DNA of 64,000 nucleotides from contig OZ241995.1 in the NCBI GenBank assembly GCA_965204465.1, positions 1 to 64,000 on the forward strand, given 5' to 3'. Numbering within the stretch: position 1 is the first letter of the stretch; each line of letters opens with the position of its first letter. Both the position numbers and the translations under genes were made by a program. Below, piece after piece: positions 45,482 to 54,058 of this stretch. The notes under the pieces are model-generated. The model was given only the letters and a program-made list of their open reading frames with translations, was not told the DNA's origin and ran no database searches. The stretch is from CBDBES01 sp965204465 (GTDB lineage Bacteria; Spirochaetota; Leptospiria; Turneriellales; CBDBES01).

Positions 45482-47239
45482 ATGACTCTTATAGATCATC
45501 TGATCGTTATATTCTATTTACTAGCCACCCTTTTGATCGCTTTCAGCCTTAGAAAGAGGGCCAGAAAAAATCTGGAAGAATTTTTCCTAAGCGCCAGAAA
45601 TCTTCCCTGGTGGCTCGCTGGGATATCCATGGTGGCCACTACTTTCTCCATAGATACCCCACTAGCTGTATCGGAGTTGGTCGTAGTCCATGGTATTTCC
45701 GGGAACTGGCTTTGGTGGAATATGCTGGCAGGTGGAATGCTCACTACCTTCTTCTTTGCAAGGCTATGGCATAGAACTGGGATTCTAACAGACTTGGAAT
45801 TCATTGAATTGCGATATTCAGGCAAAGCAGCCTCTTTCTTGAGGGGGTTGAGAGCGTTGTATTTTGGCTTTCTATTAAATGGAATCATCATTGGCTGGCT
45901 TAGTTATGCATTTGCATCTTTTCTGAAAATTGTAATTGGACTACCCCCAGAGTATGTCCACTGGTGTGTGTTCTTTGTTTTATTTTTGGTAGCCATTTAT
46001 GTTGGTTTCTCTGGTCTATCTGGGGTCGTTTTCACCGATCTGCTTCAGTTTGTTTTAGCCATGGTGGGTAGTGTTGTTTTGGCAATTGTATTGCTTCAGC
46101 TTCCAGAAATCGGAGGGATTCAGGGCCTAAAGTCAAAATTGCCTCAGCAAGCCCTTGAGTTTTTCCCTCAGATAGGGAGCGCAAAGGAAGATCCGAGCGG
46201 AGTTTATTTGAATTTTCTACCCCTTGGGCTAGCTGCTTTTCTGGCCTGCTTTGTAGTGCAGTGGTGGGCCAGCTGGTATCCGGGGAATGAACCCGGAGGA
46301 GGAGGCTACATCGCTCAAAGAATGATGAGTACTCGCAGTGAAAAAGAAGCTTCTTATGCAACCTTACTATTCCAAGTAACCCATTATTGCATTCGATCAT
46401 GGCCATGGATATTGGTTGCTCTGGCCACCACCGTATTATATCCATATGACCTTGAAGGAGAAAATGCAAAATACGGATACTTTTTAGCAGCACGTGATTT
46501 TTTGCCCGTTGGTCTAAGAGGCTTATTCGCCGCTTCTATGGTTGCCGCCTTCATGAGTACGGTTTCCACTCAACTAAATTGGGGAAGTAGCTATCTGGTA
46601 AATGATTTCTACGCCCGTTTTTTGCGTCGTAGAGCAGATCAAAAAGAATTGATCTTGGTATCCAGATTGGTCATGTTGCCTTTAGTCATCTTTGGCTTTG
46701 TGATCGCATTGAATATCCAAAGCATATCCGATATATGGAAATTGGTATTAGAGGGTAGCGCTGGTATTGGTCTGGTATTGATATTGCGCTGGTACTGGAC
46801 ACGCATCAATGCCTATAGTGAGATCACCGCTACGATATCCCCTGTCATTGCCTATCTATTCTGTAAGTGGTATCTTCAGGAACTAGATCCAGCTTGGGGA
46901 AAAGACATGCTTCAGGACCCGCGTTCTTTCTTTTTCATTACTGGTTTTACCACATTTGCCTGGCTTATGGCAACCTTTCTAACCAAGTCAGAAAATAAAG
47001 CGACCATCCAAAGATTTCAACAAAGAGTTTGGCCTGGAGAGGTTAAAAGAGGCTTCTATGACATAGCAGGAAAGCTGCTGGGTTGGCTTTGCGCAATCAT
47101 TCTATGTTATTCTGCTCTCTTTTTTACCGGTAGCCTGATATTCATGAATGTAGTGGATACAGTCATGTATGGGGGCATTCTATTATTAAGTCTATTCCTA
47201 TTTCAATATCTCTCCCGTAAGTTTCATTTATTTGATTGA
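45482..47239 (+). CDS. Sodium:solute symporter family protein (585 aa)
   Basis: About 13-14 membrane helices with the SSS-family start IVIFYLLATLLIAFSLRKRA, FFLSARNLPWWLAGISMVAT (the sodium-site helix) and FTDLLQFVLAMVGSVVLAIV. Further on, GLRGLFAASMVAAFMSTVST and QLNWGSSYLVNDFYARF are core helix 8. It imports a solute with Na+; the substrate (proline, sugars, acetate or another) cannot be set. By eye it is richer in G and C than its neighbours and has different codon choice. Inverted IS1182 remnants lie on both sides, which suggests acquisition. Confidence 0.9.
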   Translation: MTLIDHLIVIFYLLATLLIAFSLRKRARKNLEEFFLSARNLPWWLAGISMVATTFSIDTPLAVSELVVVHGISGNWLWWNMLAGGMLTTFFFARLWHRTGILTDLEFIELRYSGKAASFLRGLRALYFGFLLNGIIIGWLSYAFASFLKIVIGLPPEYVHWCVFFVLFLVAIYVGFSGLSGVVFTDLLQFVLAMVGSVVLAIVLLQLPEIGGIQGLKSKLPQQALEFFPQIGSAKEDPSGVYLNFLPLGLAAFLACFVVQWWASWYPGNEPGGGGYIAQRMMSTRSEKEASYATLLFQVTHYCIRSWPWILVALATTVLYPYDLEGENAKYGYFLAARDFLPVGLRGLFAASMVAAFMSTVSTQLNWGSSYLVNDFYARFLRRRADQKELILVSRLVMLPLVIFGFVIALNIQSISDIWKLVLEGSAGIGLVLILRWYWTRINAYSEITATISPVIAYLFCKWYLQELDPAWGKDMLQDPRSFFFITGFTTFAWLMATFLTKSENKATIQRFQQRVWPGEVKRGFYDIAGKLLGWLCAIILCYSALFFTGSLIFMNVVDTVMYGGILLLSLFLFQYLSRKFHLFD

Positions 47240-47356
47240 AAAAAGACAGTGCTTTTACCCATAAGGCGGAAGCATAATATTCCAAGGTGTACCATTCTGA
47301 AACCCCTGTTTTATCCACCCTGGATCGGATTATTTCGGATTAATGCACTTGCTTAC

Positions 47357-47639
47357 GAGCCTGTGCGCCAACTTAAAAACATTTACATTTTTGAATTTTT
47401 TATTTTTTATGTCCCATGAACAATAGATTTGCACAAAGCGATAGAGATCAACTTATGATGTTTTCCCGTACTCAGGGAGATAATCTTGATAAGAATCACG
47501 AAATTTATGCATTTGTTAAGCTTTTGGATACAATTGACATGAATTCTTTTCTATAGAGATATTCACATGAGGGGGGTAAAGCATATCATCCTTCTTTAAT
47601 GTTATGAGTTTTGCTTTATGGTTTTCATTGTGGTTGTGA
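47357..47639 (+). mobile_element. IS1182-type element, 5' fragment (copy 4)
   Basis: It begins ttacgagcctgtgcgccaac and carries the transposase start at 47416, then stops at 47639 where an IS3-type end is joined directly. It lies in inverted orientation to the copy at 45030 so that both 5' ends face the symporter gene. Confidence 0.68.
47416..47639 (+). pseudogene. IS1182-family transposase N-terminal fragment
   Basis: MNNRFAQSDRDQLMMFSRTQ then GDNLDKNHEIYAFVKLLD, followed by an in-frame TAG. The frame resumes as YSHEGGKAYHPSLML, a TGA, and VLLYGFHCGCD, matching the family's 'GRPxYHPxxMLxVLLYGY' region. Two nonsense codons and loss of the rest leave it dead. Confidence 0.75.
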
Positions 47640-48162
47640 CCTTACCCCCTAAAGTGGACACTCCTTTTTTTATTTTTTTTCTTATTTTTTTCTTCATAAC
47701 TTATACAGTTACTTCTGCAGGTGAATTATATTTTAAGGCTGAATGAGCTCTTTGTTGATTATAGAAAATTTCAATATAATCGAATAAGCTAATTCTTGCT
47801 TCTTCTATATTTCTATATTTTTTTCTATTAATTTCTTCACGTTTTAAGGTAGAAAAAAATGATTCTGAAACAGCATTATCATAACAGTTACCTTTAGAAC
47901 TCATGGAAGAAACAGATCCTATGTCTTTCAAATACTTTCTAAAAGTATTACTAGCATAGTGAAAAATAAGTTGATTCGTCTTTTCAAGAAATTTCTTCTT
48001 AACAGCAGAATCAATCGCCTGTATCAACATACTTGTTTTCATATGTTCTTTCAAAGACCAGCCAACGATCTCTCGATTAGCAAGATCCATTACGATGCAT
48101 AAATAATGCCACTTATTATTTATATTTACATAAGTGATGTCAGAAATCCATATTTTATTTCT
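47640..48162 (-). pseudogene. IS3-family OrfB transposase fragment and IS end
   Basis: The reading frame runs from about 48162 (KIWISDITYVNINNKW, holding the first Asp) to the stop at 47701. It includes MSSKGNCYDNAVSESFFSTL with the catalytic Glu region, and HSALKYNSPAEVT. Where a full protein has the SDRGSQ block after LIFH, this one reads LIFHYASNTFRK, so the second catalytic Asp has been deleted in frame. The right IS end ccttaccccctaaagtgg is at 47640. The N-terminal half and orfA are lost. Confidence 0.8.
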
Positions 48163-48266
48163 TCACCCTACGGGCACAAAACTGGGCAGACTACTTGCTC
48201 CGTATGGTGTTGCGTAACAATACAGGAAGCCAAGTGTCTGGGGTGGTGTTTCTTTTTGTTTACTCA

Positions 48267-48407
48267 TCTGTCAGGATCACGGATTCACACGGATTACTCA
48301 GATAACACTGATTAAAATCTGCCCTCCTTGTCCCAATAGGTTTTCGTCATATTTTAATCAGTGTCATCCTTCAATCCTTTAATCCTAAAAATCCGTGATT
48401 CAGACAA
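48267..48407. repeat. Dispersed palindromic repeat (REP/MITE-like, 141 bp)
   Basis: The ends tctgtcaggatcacggat and atccgtgattcagacaa are imperfect inverted partners. Inner arms taacactgattaaaat (48302-48317) and attttaatcagtgtca are also inverted, so the whole unit folds to one long branched hairpin. The sequence type (ATCCGTG-ATTCAGACAA) is one I know as a repeated nonautonomous element in many unrelated bacterial genomes, but I cannot search it here. It lies in the 48163-48504 gap; nothing else is seen there. Confidence 0.6.
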
Positions 48408-48504
48408 CAATTATAAAAAAGAAAGAAAAATATATTGTGATTGACTTCTGAAAGGTAATTTTTTAAAAGGAAGTACAAAAAGCGTTTCATTGGGCCGGAC
48501 CATT

Positions 48505-48578
48505 GCGCGTATAGCTCAGGTGGTTAGAGTACTTGCTTGACATGCAAGGGGTCCCTGGTTCGAGTCCAGGTACGCGCA
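48505..48578 (+). tRNA. tRNA-Val (GAC anticodon)
   Basis: A full cloverleaf: acceptor arms gcgcgta / tacgcgc with discriminator A, D-arm agctcaggtggttagagt, anticodon stem cttgc / gcaag with loop ttgacat (anticodon GAC, reading Val GUC/GUU), and T-arm ctggttcgagtccag. CCA is not encoded. The thrS start is 11 bases beyond, so the RNA may be cut from a common transcript. Confidence 0.93.
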
Positions 48579-48589
48579 TATAAATTAAA

Positions 48590-50518
48590 ATGCCAGTGTT
48601 AGAAAAAATACATGAATTGATATTGCCAAATAAAGAGAAGATAAATATATCCAATGGAAAAACATATCATGATATTATCTCTGAACATATGCCCCATGAA
48701 CTCTCAAATGCACTGGCCGTTGAAGTAAATGGGAATACATTTGACCTAAGTAGAAAGGCTGATATCTCTGGTGAATTGAGAATACTTACATTTAAAGATA
48801 AAAAGGGAAAAGAGGTTTTTTGGCATTCAAGCGCGCATGTATTGGCACAGGCGATCAAAAGACATTATCCTCAGGCACAATTAACGGTAGGGCCTGTTGT
48901 TTGGTCTGGGCCTGGATTTTTTTATTATGATATCCAATTAGAAGAAAAGATCAACGAATTAGACTTCCCCCCATTAGAAAAAGAAATGGAAAATATCTGC
49001 AAGGAAGATCATGAAGTGACTCGAAAGGTATATGAACTAGAAGAAGTAATTCAATTATTTGAAGGAATGGGAGAATTCTTTAAGGCGCAGATCATCAGAG
49101 ACCTGCCTAAAAATGAAGAGATCACCGTATATAAACAGGGAGAATTTCAGGACCTATGCAGAGGACCCCATGTAAGCTCTACTAAAAAGCTGGGGTTTTT
49201 TAAAATAACTGCTGTGGCAGGAGCTCATTGGAAGGGAGACACTTCCAAACCAATGCTACAGAGAATATACGGAATAAGCTTCCCTACTCGCAAAGAATTA
49301 AAGCAGCATCTGCATTATATTGAAGAAGCTAAAAAAAGAGATCACCGTAAATTAGGCAAGGAATTAGAACTTTTTAGCTTTGAAGAAGCCGCCCCGGGGC
49401 TTCCTTTTTATCAACCCAAGGGTACCACTCTATTCAATATTTTATCTGATTACATCCGTAAAAAATGCTCTGAAAGGGGTTATGAGGAGATCAAGACTCC
49501 CGCTATACTTTCGAGTGAATTATGGACCCAATCAGGGCATTATGAAAATTTCAGAGAGAATATGTATTTTACCCAAGTAGAAGATAAAGATTTTGCCATC
49601 AAACCAATGAATTGTCCAGGCGCAAATCTCACTTATAAAAATATTCCAAAGAGTTACAGAGACCTACCCTTAAAACTGGCAGAGCTCGGAACAGTACATC
49701 GCCATGAGCTCTCCGGAGTATTGCATGGTCTTTTTCGTACCAGGGCTTTCACGCAAGACGATGCTCATATTTATTGCACCTATTATCAATTACAGGCAGA
49801 AATAAGCTCTGCTATTCAGTTTACTCTGGAAGTTTATCATGAATTTGGCTTCAAAGATACAGAAGTATTCTTAGCCACAAGACCAGAGAAAGCGTTGGGT
49901 TCAAAAGATATATGGGATAAGGCCACAATGGCATTGACATCTGCATTGGAATCTAACAATATTTCTTTTGGCATTAAACAAGGAGAGGGAGCCTTTTATG
50001 GGCCTAAAATTGAATTTAATATCAAAGACTGCCTACAGAGAAACTGGCAATGTGGCACTATTCAGGTAGATTTTTCTATGCCAGAAAGATTTAAATTATT
50101 ATATACAGGTCCAGACGGAAATAAACATCGCCCTGTAATGGTGCATAGAGCCATTCTGGGTTCTTTAGAGAGATTCATGGGTATACTTATTGAGCATTAT
50201 GCCGGGAAATTGCCTCTATGGTTATCCCCTACACAAATCTCTATCATGACAGTAAATTCAGCCCAAACAGAATATGCCTTGCAAATATCCAAAACCATAA
50301 AAGAAAATAACTTCAGAATTGAAGAAGACCTTCGGAACGAAAAAATTGGCTATAAAATAAGAGAATGGAATCAAAAAAAAATAAACTATGCCATTATATT
50401 AGGGCAGCAGGAACAGGAAAAAAATCAGATCGCATTACGTTCCAGAGGAGAAAAAGAAACGAGTATCATGGAATTAGATGCTCTTATCTCTAAATTAAAA
50501 GGAGAATATCAGATATGA
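48590..50518 (+). CDS. thrS: Threonyl-tRNA synthetase
   Basis: The 642 residues comprise the TGS domain (1-60), the editing domain (WHSSAHVLAQAIKRHYP near 79, with the HxxxH zinc-like pair) and the class II core. The core shows EIKTPAILSSELW, FAIKPMNCPGANLTYK (zinc Cys), YRDLPLKLAELGTVHRHE, GLFRTRAFTQDDAHIYC and FYGPKIEFNIKD. Motif 3 is PVMVHRAILGSLERFMG. The anticodon domain ends at 642. It overlaps rseP by 4 bases. Confidence 0.97.
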   Translation: MPVLEKIHELILPNKEKINISNGKTYHDIISEHMPHELSNALAVEVNGNTFDLSRKADISGELRILTFKDKKGKEVFWHSSAHVLAQAIKRHYPQAQLTVGPVVWSGPGFFYYDIQLEEKINELDFPPLEKEMENICKEDHEVTRKVYELEEVIQLFEGMGEFFKAQIIRDLPKNEEITVYKQGEFQDLCRGPHVSSTKKLGFFKITAVAGAHWKGDTSKPMLQRIYGISFPTRKELKQHLHYIEEAKKRDHRKLGKELELFSFEEAAPGLPFYQPKGTTLFNILSDYIRKKCSERGYEEIKTPAILSSELWTQSGHYENFRENMYFTQVEDKDFAIKPMNCPGANLTYKNIPKSYRDLPLKLAELGTVHRHELSGVLHGLFRTRAFTQDDAHIYCTYYQLQAEISSAIQFTLEVYHEFGFKDTEVFLATRPEKALGSKDIWDKATMALTSALESNNISFGIKQGEGAFYGPKIEFNIKDCLQRNWQCGTIQVDFSMPERFKLLYTGPDGNKHRPVMVHRAILGSLERFMGILIEHYAGKLPLWLSPTQISIMTVNSAQTEYALQISKTIKENNFRIEEDLRNEKIGYKIREWNQKKINYAIILGQQEQEKNQIALRSRGEKETSIMELDALISKLKGEYQI

Positions 50519-52104
50519 TCATTGAGATACTAGCAGCAGCCTTTTTATTGGGGTTCTGTATATTTTTTCACGAACTGGGCCATTTTCTGGCTGGTAAATT
50601 AGTGGGAATCAAGGCTCAAATTTTTTCTATAGGCTATGGGAAAGGAAGATTCTCTAAGGAAGTTAATGGAACCACATATCAAATCACCGCAATTCCATTA
50701 GGGGGATATGTAAAGTTTTATGGGGATGATATTACCCAGGAACACCGGAAAGTAAAAAAAGGAGATTTTTTCTCTGTTGGGCCGTGGAAAAGAATCATTG
50801 TAGCGGCAGGGGGGCCTTTCTTTTCTATATTACTGGGAGTATTGGTCATCGCTGCTTTATTGCTTACAGGCTGGCAGCCCATTACGAACAGAGTTGAAGT
50901 ATCTGAAAGCCGATCTGGAATGACTTACGAAGTGGGTTCCAATAAACCTTTAAAAGAGATATTGGAAAGTGGTGATCGTATCATTCAAGTCAATGAAAAT
51001 CCAACCAAGTCATTTGAAGAAATAAATTATCATGTTGCCCTTTCCCCCGAAGATACAATAGACTTGCTGGTCCAAAGAGAAAACAAAACATTTCAAACTT
51101 CTATAGTGGGAAATCGTTCTGCAGAAGGAAGTCCGCTTCAAATAGGAATACAGCCTATAGGAAAAAGATATCTATTGGTACAAAGTAATAAAAAAATTGG
51201 AGTACAAGAATTAAAACAAGGAGATAAGATCACCCATGCAAATGGAGTAAAGGTAAACTCAGTGGCAGAGATTCGAAAGATCACAGATGCAAATAAAGGT
51301 TCCAGTATTCGTTTAGATATTCTACGTAAAAAAAGTGGTTGGTTGGCTAATGATGTGGAAGAAAAAATAAGCTTATCAGCACCCATACAAGAAGTAGAAT
51401 ATGTTTCTTTAGAAAATATACTTTATTTAAAGAATAAACAAAGAGTTGCAAAGCAAGAAGTAGGTCCATGGTATAAAGATAATCTTTCTATATTTTCTAT
51501 TGAAGGAGAAAAATATAATAACTGGAAAGAATTTAGCAGCGCATTAAAGTATTATATGAATAGCAAAAAAACCAACCGCCTTAAATTCTACCAAAAAGAA
51601 GATCTCATAGAAGCAGATGTAGCATTTAAAAAAAGGGGCATGATAGGAGTTAGTCTTTCTGAGGGATTAGAACCTATGAGAGCAGAACTTACTACTGATC
51701 TTCTATCTCTTGCCTCCAGAACGATTGACCAGACTATTTTTACCACAAAGAGCACCTTGGTAGGTCTCTACAGGATCATACAGGGGAAACTCTCTTTTAG
51801 AAAAAGCGTCTCGGGTCCCATTAAAATTTTTGATTATGCAAGAAGGTCCGTTGACGCTGGTTGGGACGTTTACTGGTTTTTATTGGCAAATATAACCATT
51901 ATCTTAGGGATCATGAATTTATTGCCTATTCCGGTATTAGACGGGGGACATGTACTTTTTTATTTGATCGAGGGAGTTTACAAACCATTACCAATCAAGG
52001 TGATCTCCGGAAGTGTACGAATGGGAATGGCACTGCTCATTACCTTTGGAGTATATGTGATCTTTATCGATATTTGGGATGTAATTATTAACAGGCTGCT
52101 GTAA
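50515..52104 (+). CDS. rseP: Site-2 protease RseP
   Basis: A membrane metalloprotease that cuts anti-sigma or other membrane proteins inside the bilayer. The HExxH site is HELGH at residues 19-23 (FFHELGHFLAGKLVG), with the third zinc ligand in NLLPIPVLDGGHVLFYL near residue 475. Two PDZ-like segments lie between (around 135-210 and 215-285). At 529 residues it is longer than the usual 450 because of a periplasmic extension near 300-380. The gene is joined to thrS by a 4-base overlap, and its stop abuts the rpsI stop with no spacer. Confidence 0.95.
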   Translation: MIIEILAAAFLLGFCIFFHELGHFLAGKLVGIKAQIFSIGYGKGRFSKEVNGTTYQITAIPLGGYVKFYGDDITQEHRKVKKGDFFSVGPWKRIIVAAGGPFFSILLGVLVIAALLLTGWQPITNRVEVSESRSGMTYEVGSNKPLKEILESGDRIIQVNENPTKSFEEINYHVALSPEDTIDLLVQRENKTFQTSIVGNRSAEGSPLQIGIQPIGKRYLLVQSNKKIGVQELKQGDKITHANGVKVNSVAEIRKITDANKGSSIRLDILRKKSGWLANDVEEKISLSAPIQEVEYVSLENILYLKNKQRVAKQEVGPWYKDNLSIFSIEGEKYNNWKEFSSALKYYMNSKKTNRLKFYQKEDLIEADVAFKKRGMIGVSLSEGLEPMRAELTTDLLSLASRTIDQTIFTTKSTLVGLYRIIQGKLSFRKSVSGPIKIFDYARRSVDAGWDVYWFLLANITIILGIMNLLPIPVLDGGHVLFYLIEGVYKPLPIKVISGSVRMGMALLITFGVYVIFIDIWDVIINRLL

Positions 52105-52941
52105 CTATCTTTTAGAAAACTGGGGCGCCCTTCTTGCCTTATGCAGGCCGTATTTTTTCCTTTCTACCATTCTGGAGTCTCTGGTTAAAAGGCCTTTTGA
52201 TCTTAATTCTTTTCTTAATTCTTCATTATAGAAGCTAAGCCCTTTCGCAATCCCTAAAGAAGACGCTTCTGCTTGTCCTCGAATGCCGCCTCCAAATACA
52301 TTGATAGAGACATCATATTCTTTTTCTTTTTTAATTAAAATTAAAGGGAACTTTACAATATGCTGAAATTCTTTCACTTTAAAATAATTTTTCAGGTCTC
52401 TTTTATTGATCGTAATTTTTCCTTTCCCGGAAATAACTTTAACACGAGCTACCGCAGTTTTACGCCTGCCTACAAATAGAATATCTCCTTTTTTAGGAAG
52501 CTTTTTTTCACGCGAAGCCGTGTAAGATTTTAATGTACCAAGGTCATTTGATTTTACAGTAGTTTCTTCCTTTTTTTTCGCGGTCAAAATAATTTTTTTC
52601 TTATCTATTTTCGTCTTTTTTTCTTTCTTATCAGAAGAGGTAGACCCTATTTCGTCAATAGATCCAGAATCATCTGTTTTTTTAGATTGATCCATCTTTT
52701 CTGGCTTAGGATCCGATTTAGAATCATCTGTTTTTTTGGATTGATCCATCTTTTCTGGCTTGGGATCCGATTTAGAATCATCTGTTTTTTTGGATTGATC
52801 CATCATTTCTGGCTTGGGATCCGATTTAGAATCATCTGCTTTTTTGGATGCATCTGAAGGAGGAGTCGATTCTGGTGCCTTTACATCTTCAGCGTTTTGC
52901 TTCTGATTTGATTCTTTTTTTTCTGCTTCTTTATCTGACAT
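52105..52941 (-). CDS. rpsI: Ribosomal protein S9 with a 145-residue repeat-rich N-terminal extension
   Basis: The last 130 residues are a normal S9: GDILFVGRRKTAVARVKVIS, INVFGGGIRGQAEAS and HKARRAPQFSKR, whose basic tail reaches the P-site tRNA. Before it stands an extension found in no S9 I know. It is hydrophilic and disordered, with an 18-residue repeat KKTDDSKSDPKPEKMDQS present about 3.5 times (54-bp DNA units, about 52677-52850), then a Lys-rich stretch. No usable internal start with a ribosome site lies at the core boundary, so the extension should be translated from ATG 52941. The gene follows rplM by 24 bases. Confidence 0.92.
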   Translation of the reverse strand: MSDKEAEKKESNQKQNAEDVKAPESTPPSDASKKADDSKSDPKPEMMDQSKKTDDSKSDPKPEKMDQSKKTDDSKSDPKPEKMDQSKKTDDSGSIDEIGSTSSDKKEKKTKIDKKKIILTAKKKEETTVKSNDLGTLKSYTASREKKLPKKGDILFVGRRKTAVARVKVISGKGKITINKRDLKNYFKVKEFQHIVKFPLILIKKEKEYDVSINVFGGGIRGQAEASSLGIAKGLSFYNEELRKELRSKGLLTRDSRMVERKKYGLHKARRAPQFSKR

Positions 52942-52965
52942 GGGGTAAGTTTTTTATTTTATTCT

Positions 52966-53412
52966 TTACTTTAAGTCAACTAAAACAGGGCTTTGACCAA
53001 TTAAATTATGCTCTTTTTGAGCGAATACCCTGACTCTTGTTAATAGCTTCCGGCCGTATCTGTTTTTAGGTAGCATTCCTTTGATTGCATTTAATAGTAC
53101 TGTTTCTATTTTCATATACTTTATTTTTTTACTTTTTAAACCGCCAAAATAACCTGTATGCCAAATATACTCTTTTTGTTCCATTTTGGAACCAGTGATT
53201 TTGATTTGTTGTGCATTGATCACCACCACAGAGTCCCCTATAAAAAACCCAGGGGTAAAACCAGTAGAATGTTTGCCCATAAGCCTGGCAGCTATTTTAG
53301 AGGCAAGCCTTCCCATAACCTGATCAGTAGCATCTATCAATATCCAATTATCTTTTGTTTTTTCCTTTCCTTTAGGGAAGAAAGTTCTTTGTCCATAAAG
53401 TATATCCATCAA
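52966..53412 (-). CDS. rplM: Ribosomal protein L13
   Basis: NWILIDATDQVMGRLASKIA starts the core, HSTGFTPGFFIGDSVVVINA follows, then YIWHTGYFGGLKSKK and MLPKNRYGRKLLTRVRVFAQ, with a short tail. At 148 residues it fits. It is the first gene of the usual rplM-rpsI pair, in convergent arrangement with rseP. Confidence 0.96.
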   Translation of the reverse strand: MMDILYGQRTFFPKGKEKTKDNWILIDATDQVMGRLASKIAARLMGKHSTGFTPGFFIGDSVVVINAQQIKITGSKMEQKEYIWHTGYFGGLKSKKIKYMKIETVLLNAIKGMLPKNRYGRKLLTRVRVFAQKEHNLIGQSPVLVDLK

Positions 53413-53487
53413 TGCGCCCTAATGAAATAAATTAAACCCAGAGTCAAGAGTTTTTTATGGAATTTTACAATAACCAATGAGCCTGTG

Positions 53488-53916
53488 GAGCCTATGCCTC
53501 AACACAGAAGAATAATTTACTACATTGTAATCTATATCGTATTTTTTGTTCCCGAAGTTTTTTTGATATTTTTTCTCGAAAATACGAAATAATTTCCTAC
53601 AAAAGAAGAAGCATTTGCCTTGATTTTAGTTCCATCTATAGAAAAGGATTCATGTCAATTGTATCCAAAAGCTTAACAAATGCATAAATTTCGTGATTCT
53701 TATTAAGATTATCTCCCAAAGTACGGGAAAACATCATAAGTTGATCTCTATCGCTTTGTGCAAATCTATTGTTCATGGGACATAAAAAATAAAAAACAAC
53801 CTCTGGTAAAGGACGCTTAGAGAATAAAAATTTTACTTATTTAAAAAAGCTGAACTGGGGATTTTATACTCGTTCTTTTCAAAAATGTAAATGCTTTTAA
53901 GTTGGCGCACAGGCTC
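53488..53916 (-). mobile_element. IS1182-type element, rearranged copy 3
   Basis: Both ends are kept: gagcctatgcctcaacacag at 53488 and ggcgcacaggctc ending at 53916. Inside, the N-terminal codons (MNNRFAQSDRDQLMMFSRT on the minus strand) run to LLDTID, then join directly to FSIDGTKIKANASSF, the central motif of IS1182 transposases, before the right-end sequence. An unrelated insert of about 80 bp (53796-53880) interrupts the 5' leader. TACAATAACCAATG, the motif of the IS481 right end, precedes it at 53466-53479. This fills the 53413-54058 gap. Confidence 0.7.
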
Positions 53917-54058
53917 GTAAATTTACCTATTCAGGGTTTCTGGCAAGAGTATCTCAAGTTATCCAAAGTAATGGGTTCATAAAATAAAAAAATGGATAAA
54001 GAAAAAAAATATTTTATATGAAAGAAATTAATTTTCCGATGATCAAATTAGCAAAAAT

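Noticed and set aside
46032..46493. Long minus-strand open frame opposite the symporter gene
   Set aside because: It is a shadow of the intact symporter frame without ribosome site or recognisable protein. Similar shadows were ignored opposite recG, gatA, the GLUG lipoprotein and the RND gene.
52670..52860. Evenly spaced repeats that could be a CRISPR-like array
   Set aside because: The units are 54 bp back to back without spacers and stay in frame within rpsI; they are protein repeats. The 33-bp units at 37589-37687 are rejected for the same reason.
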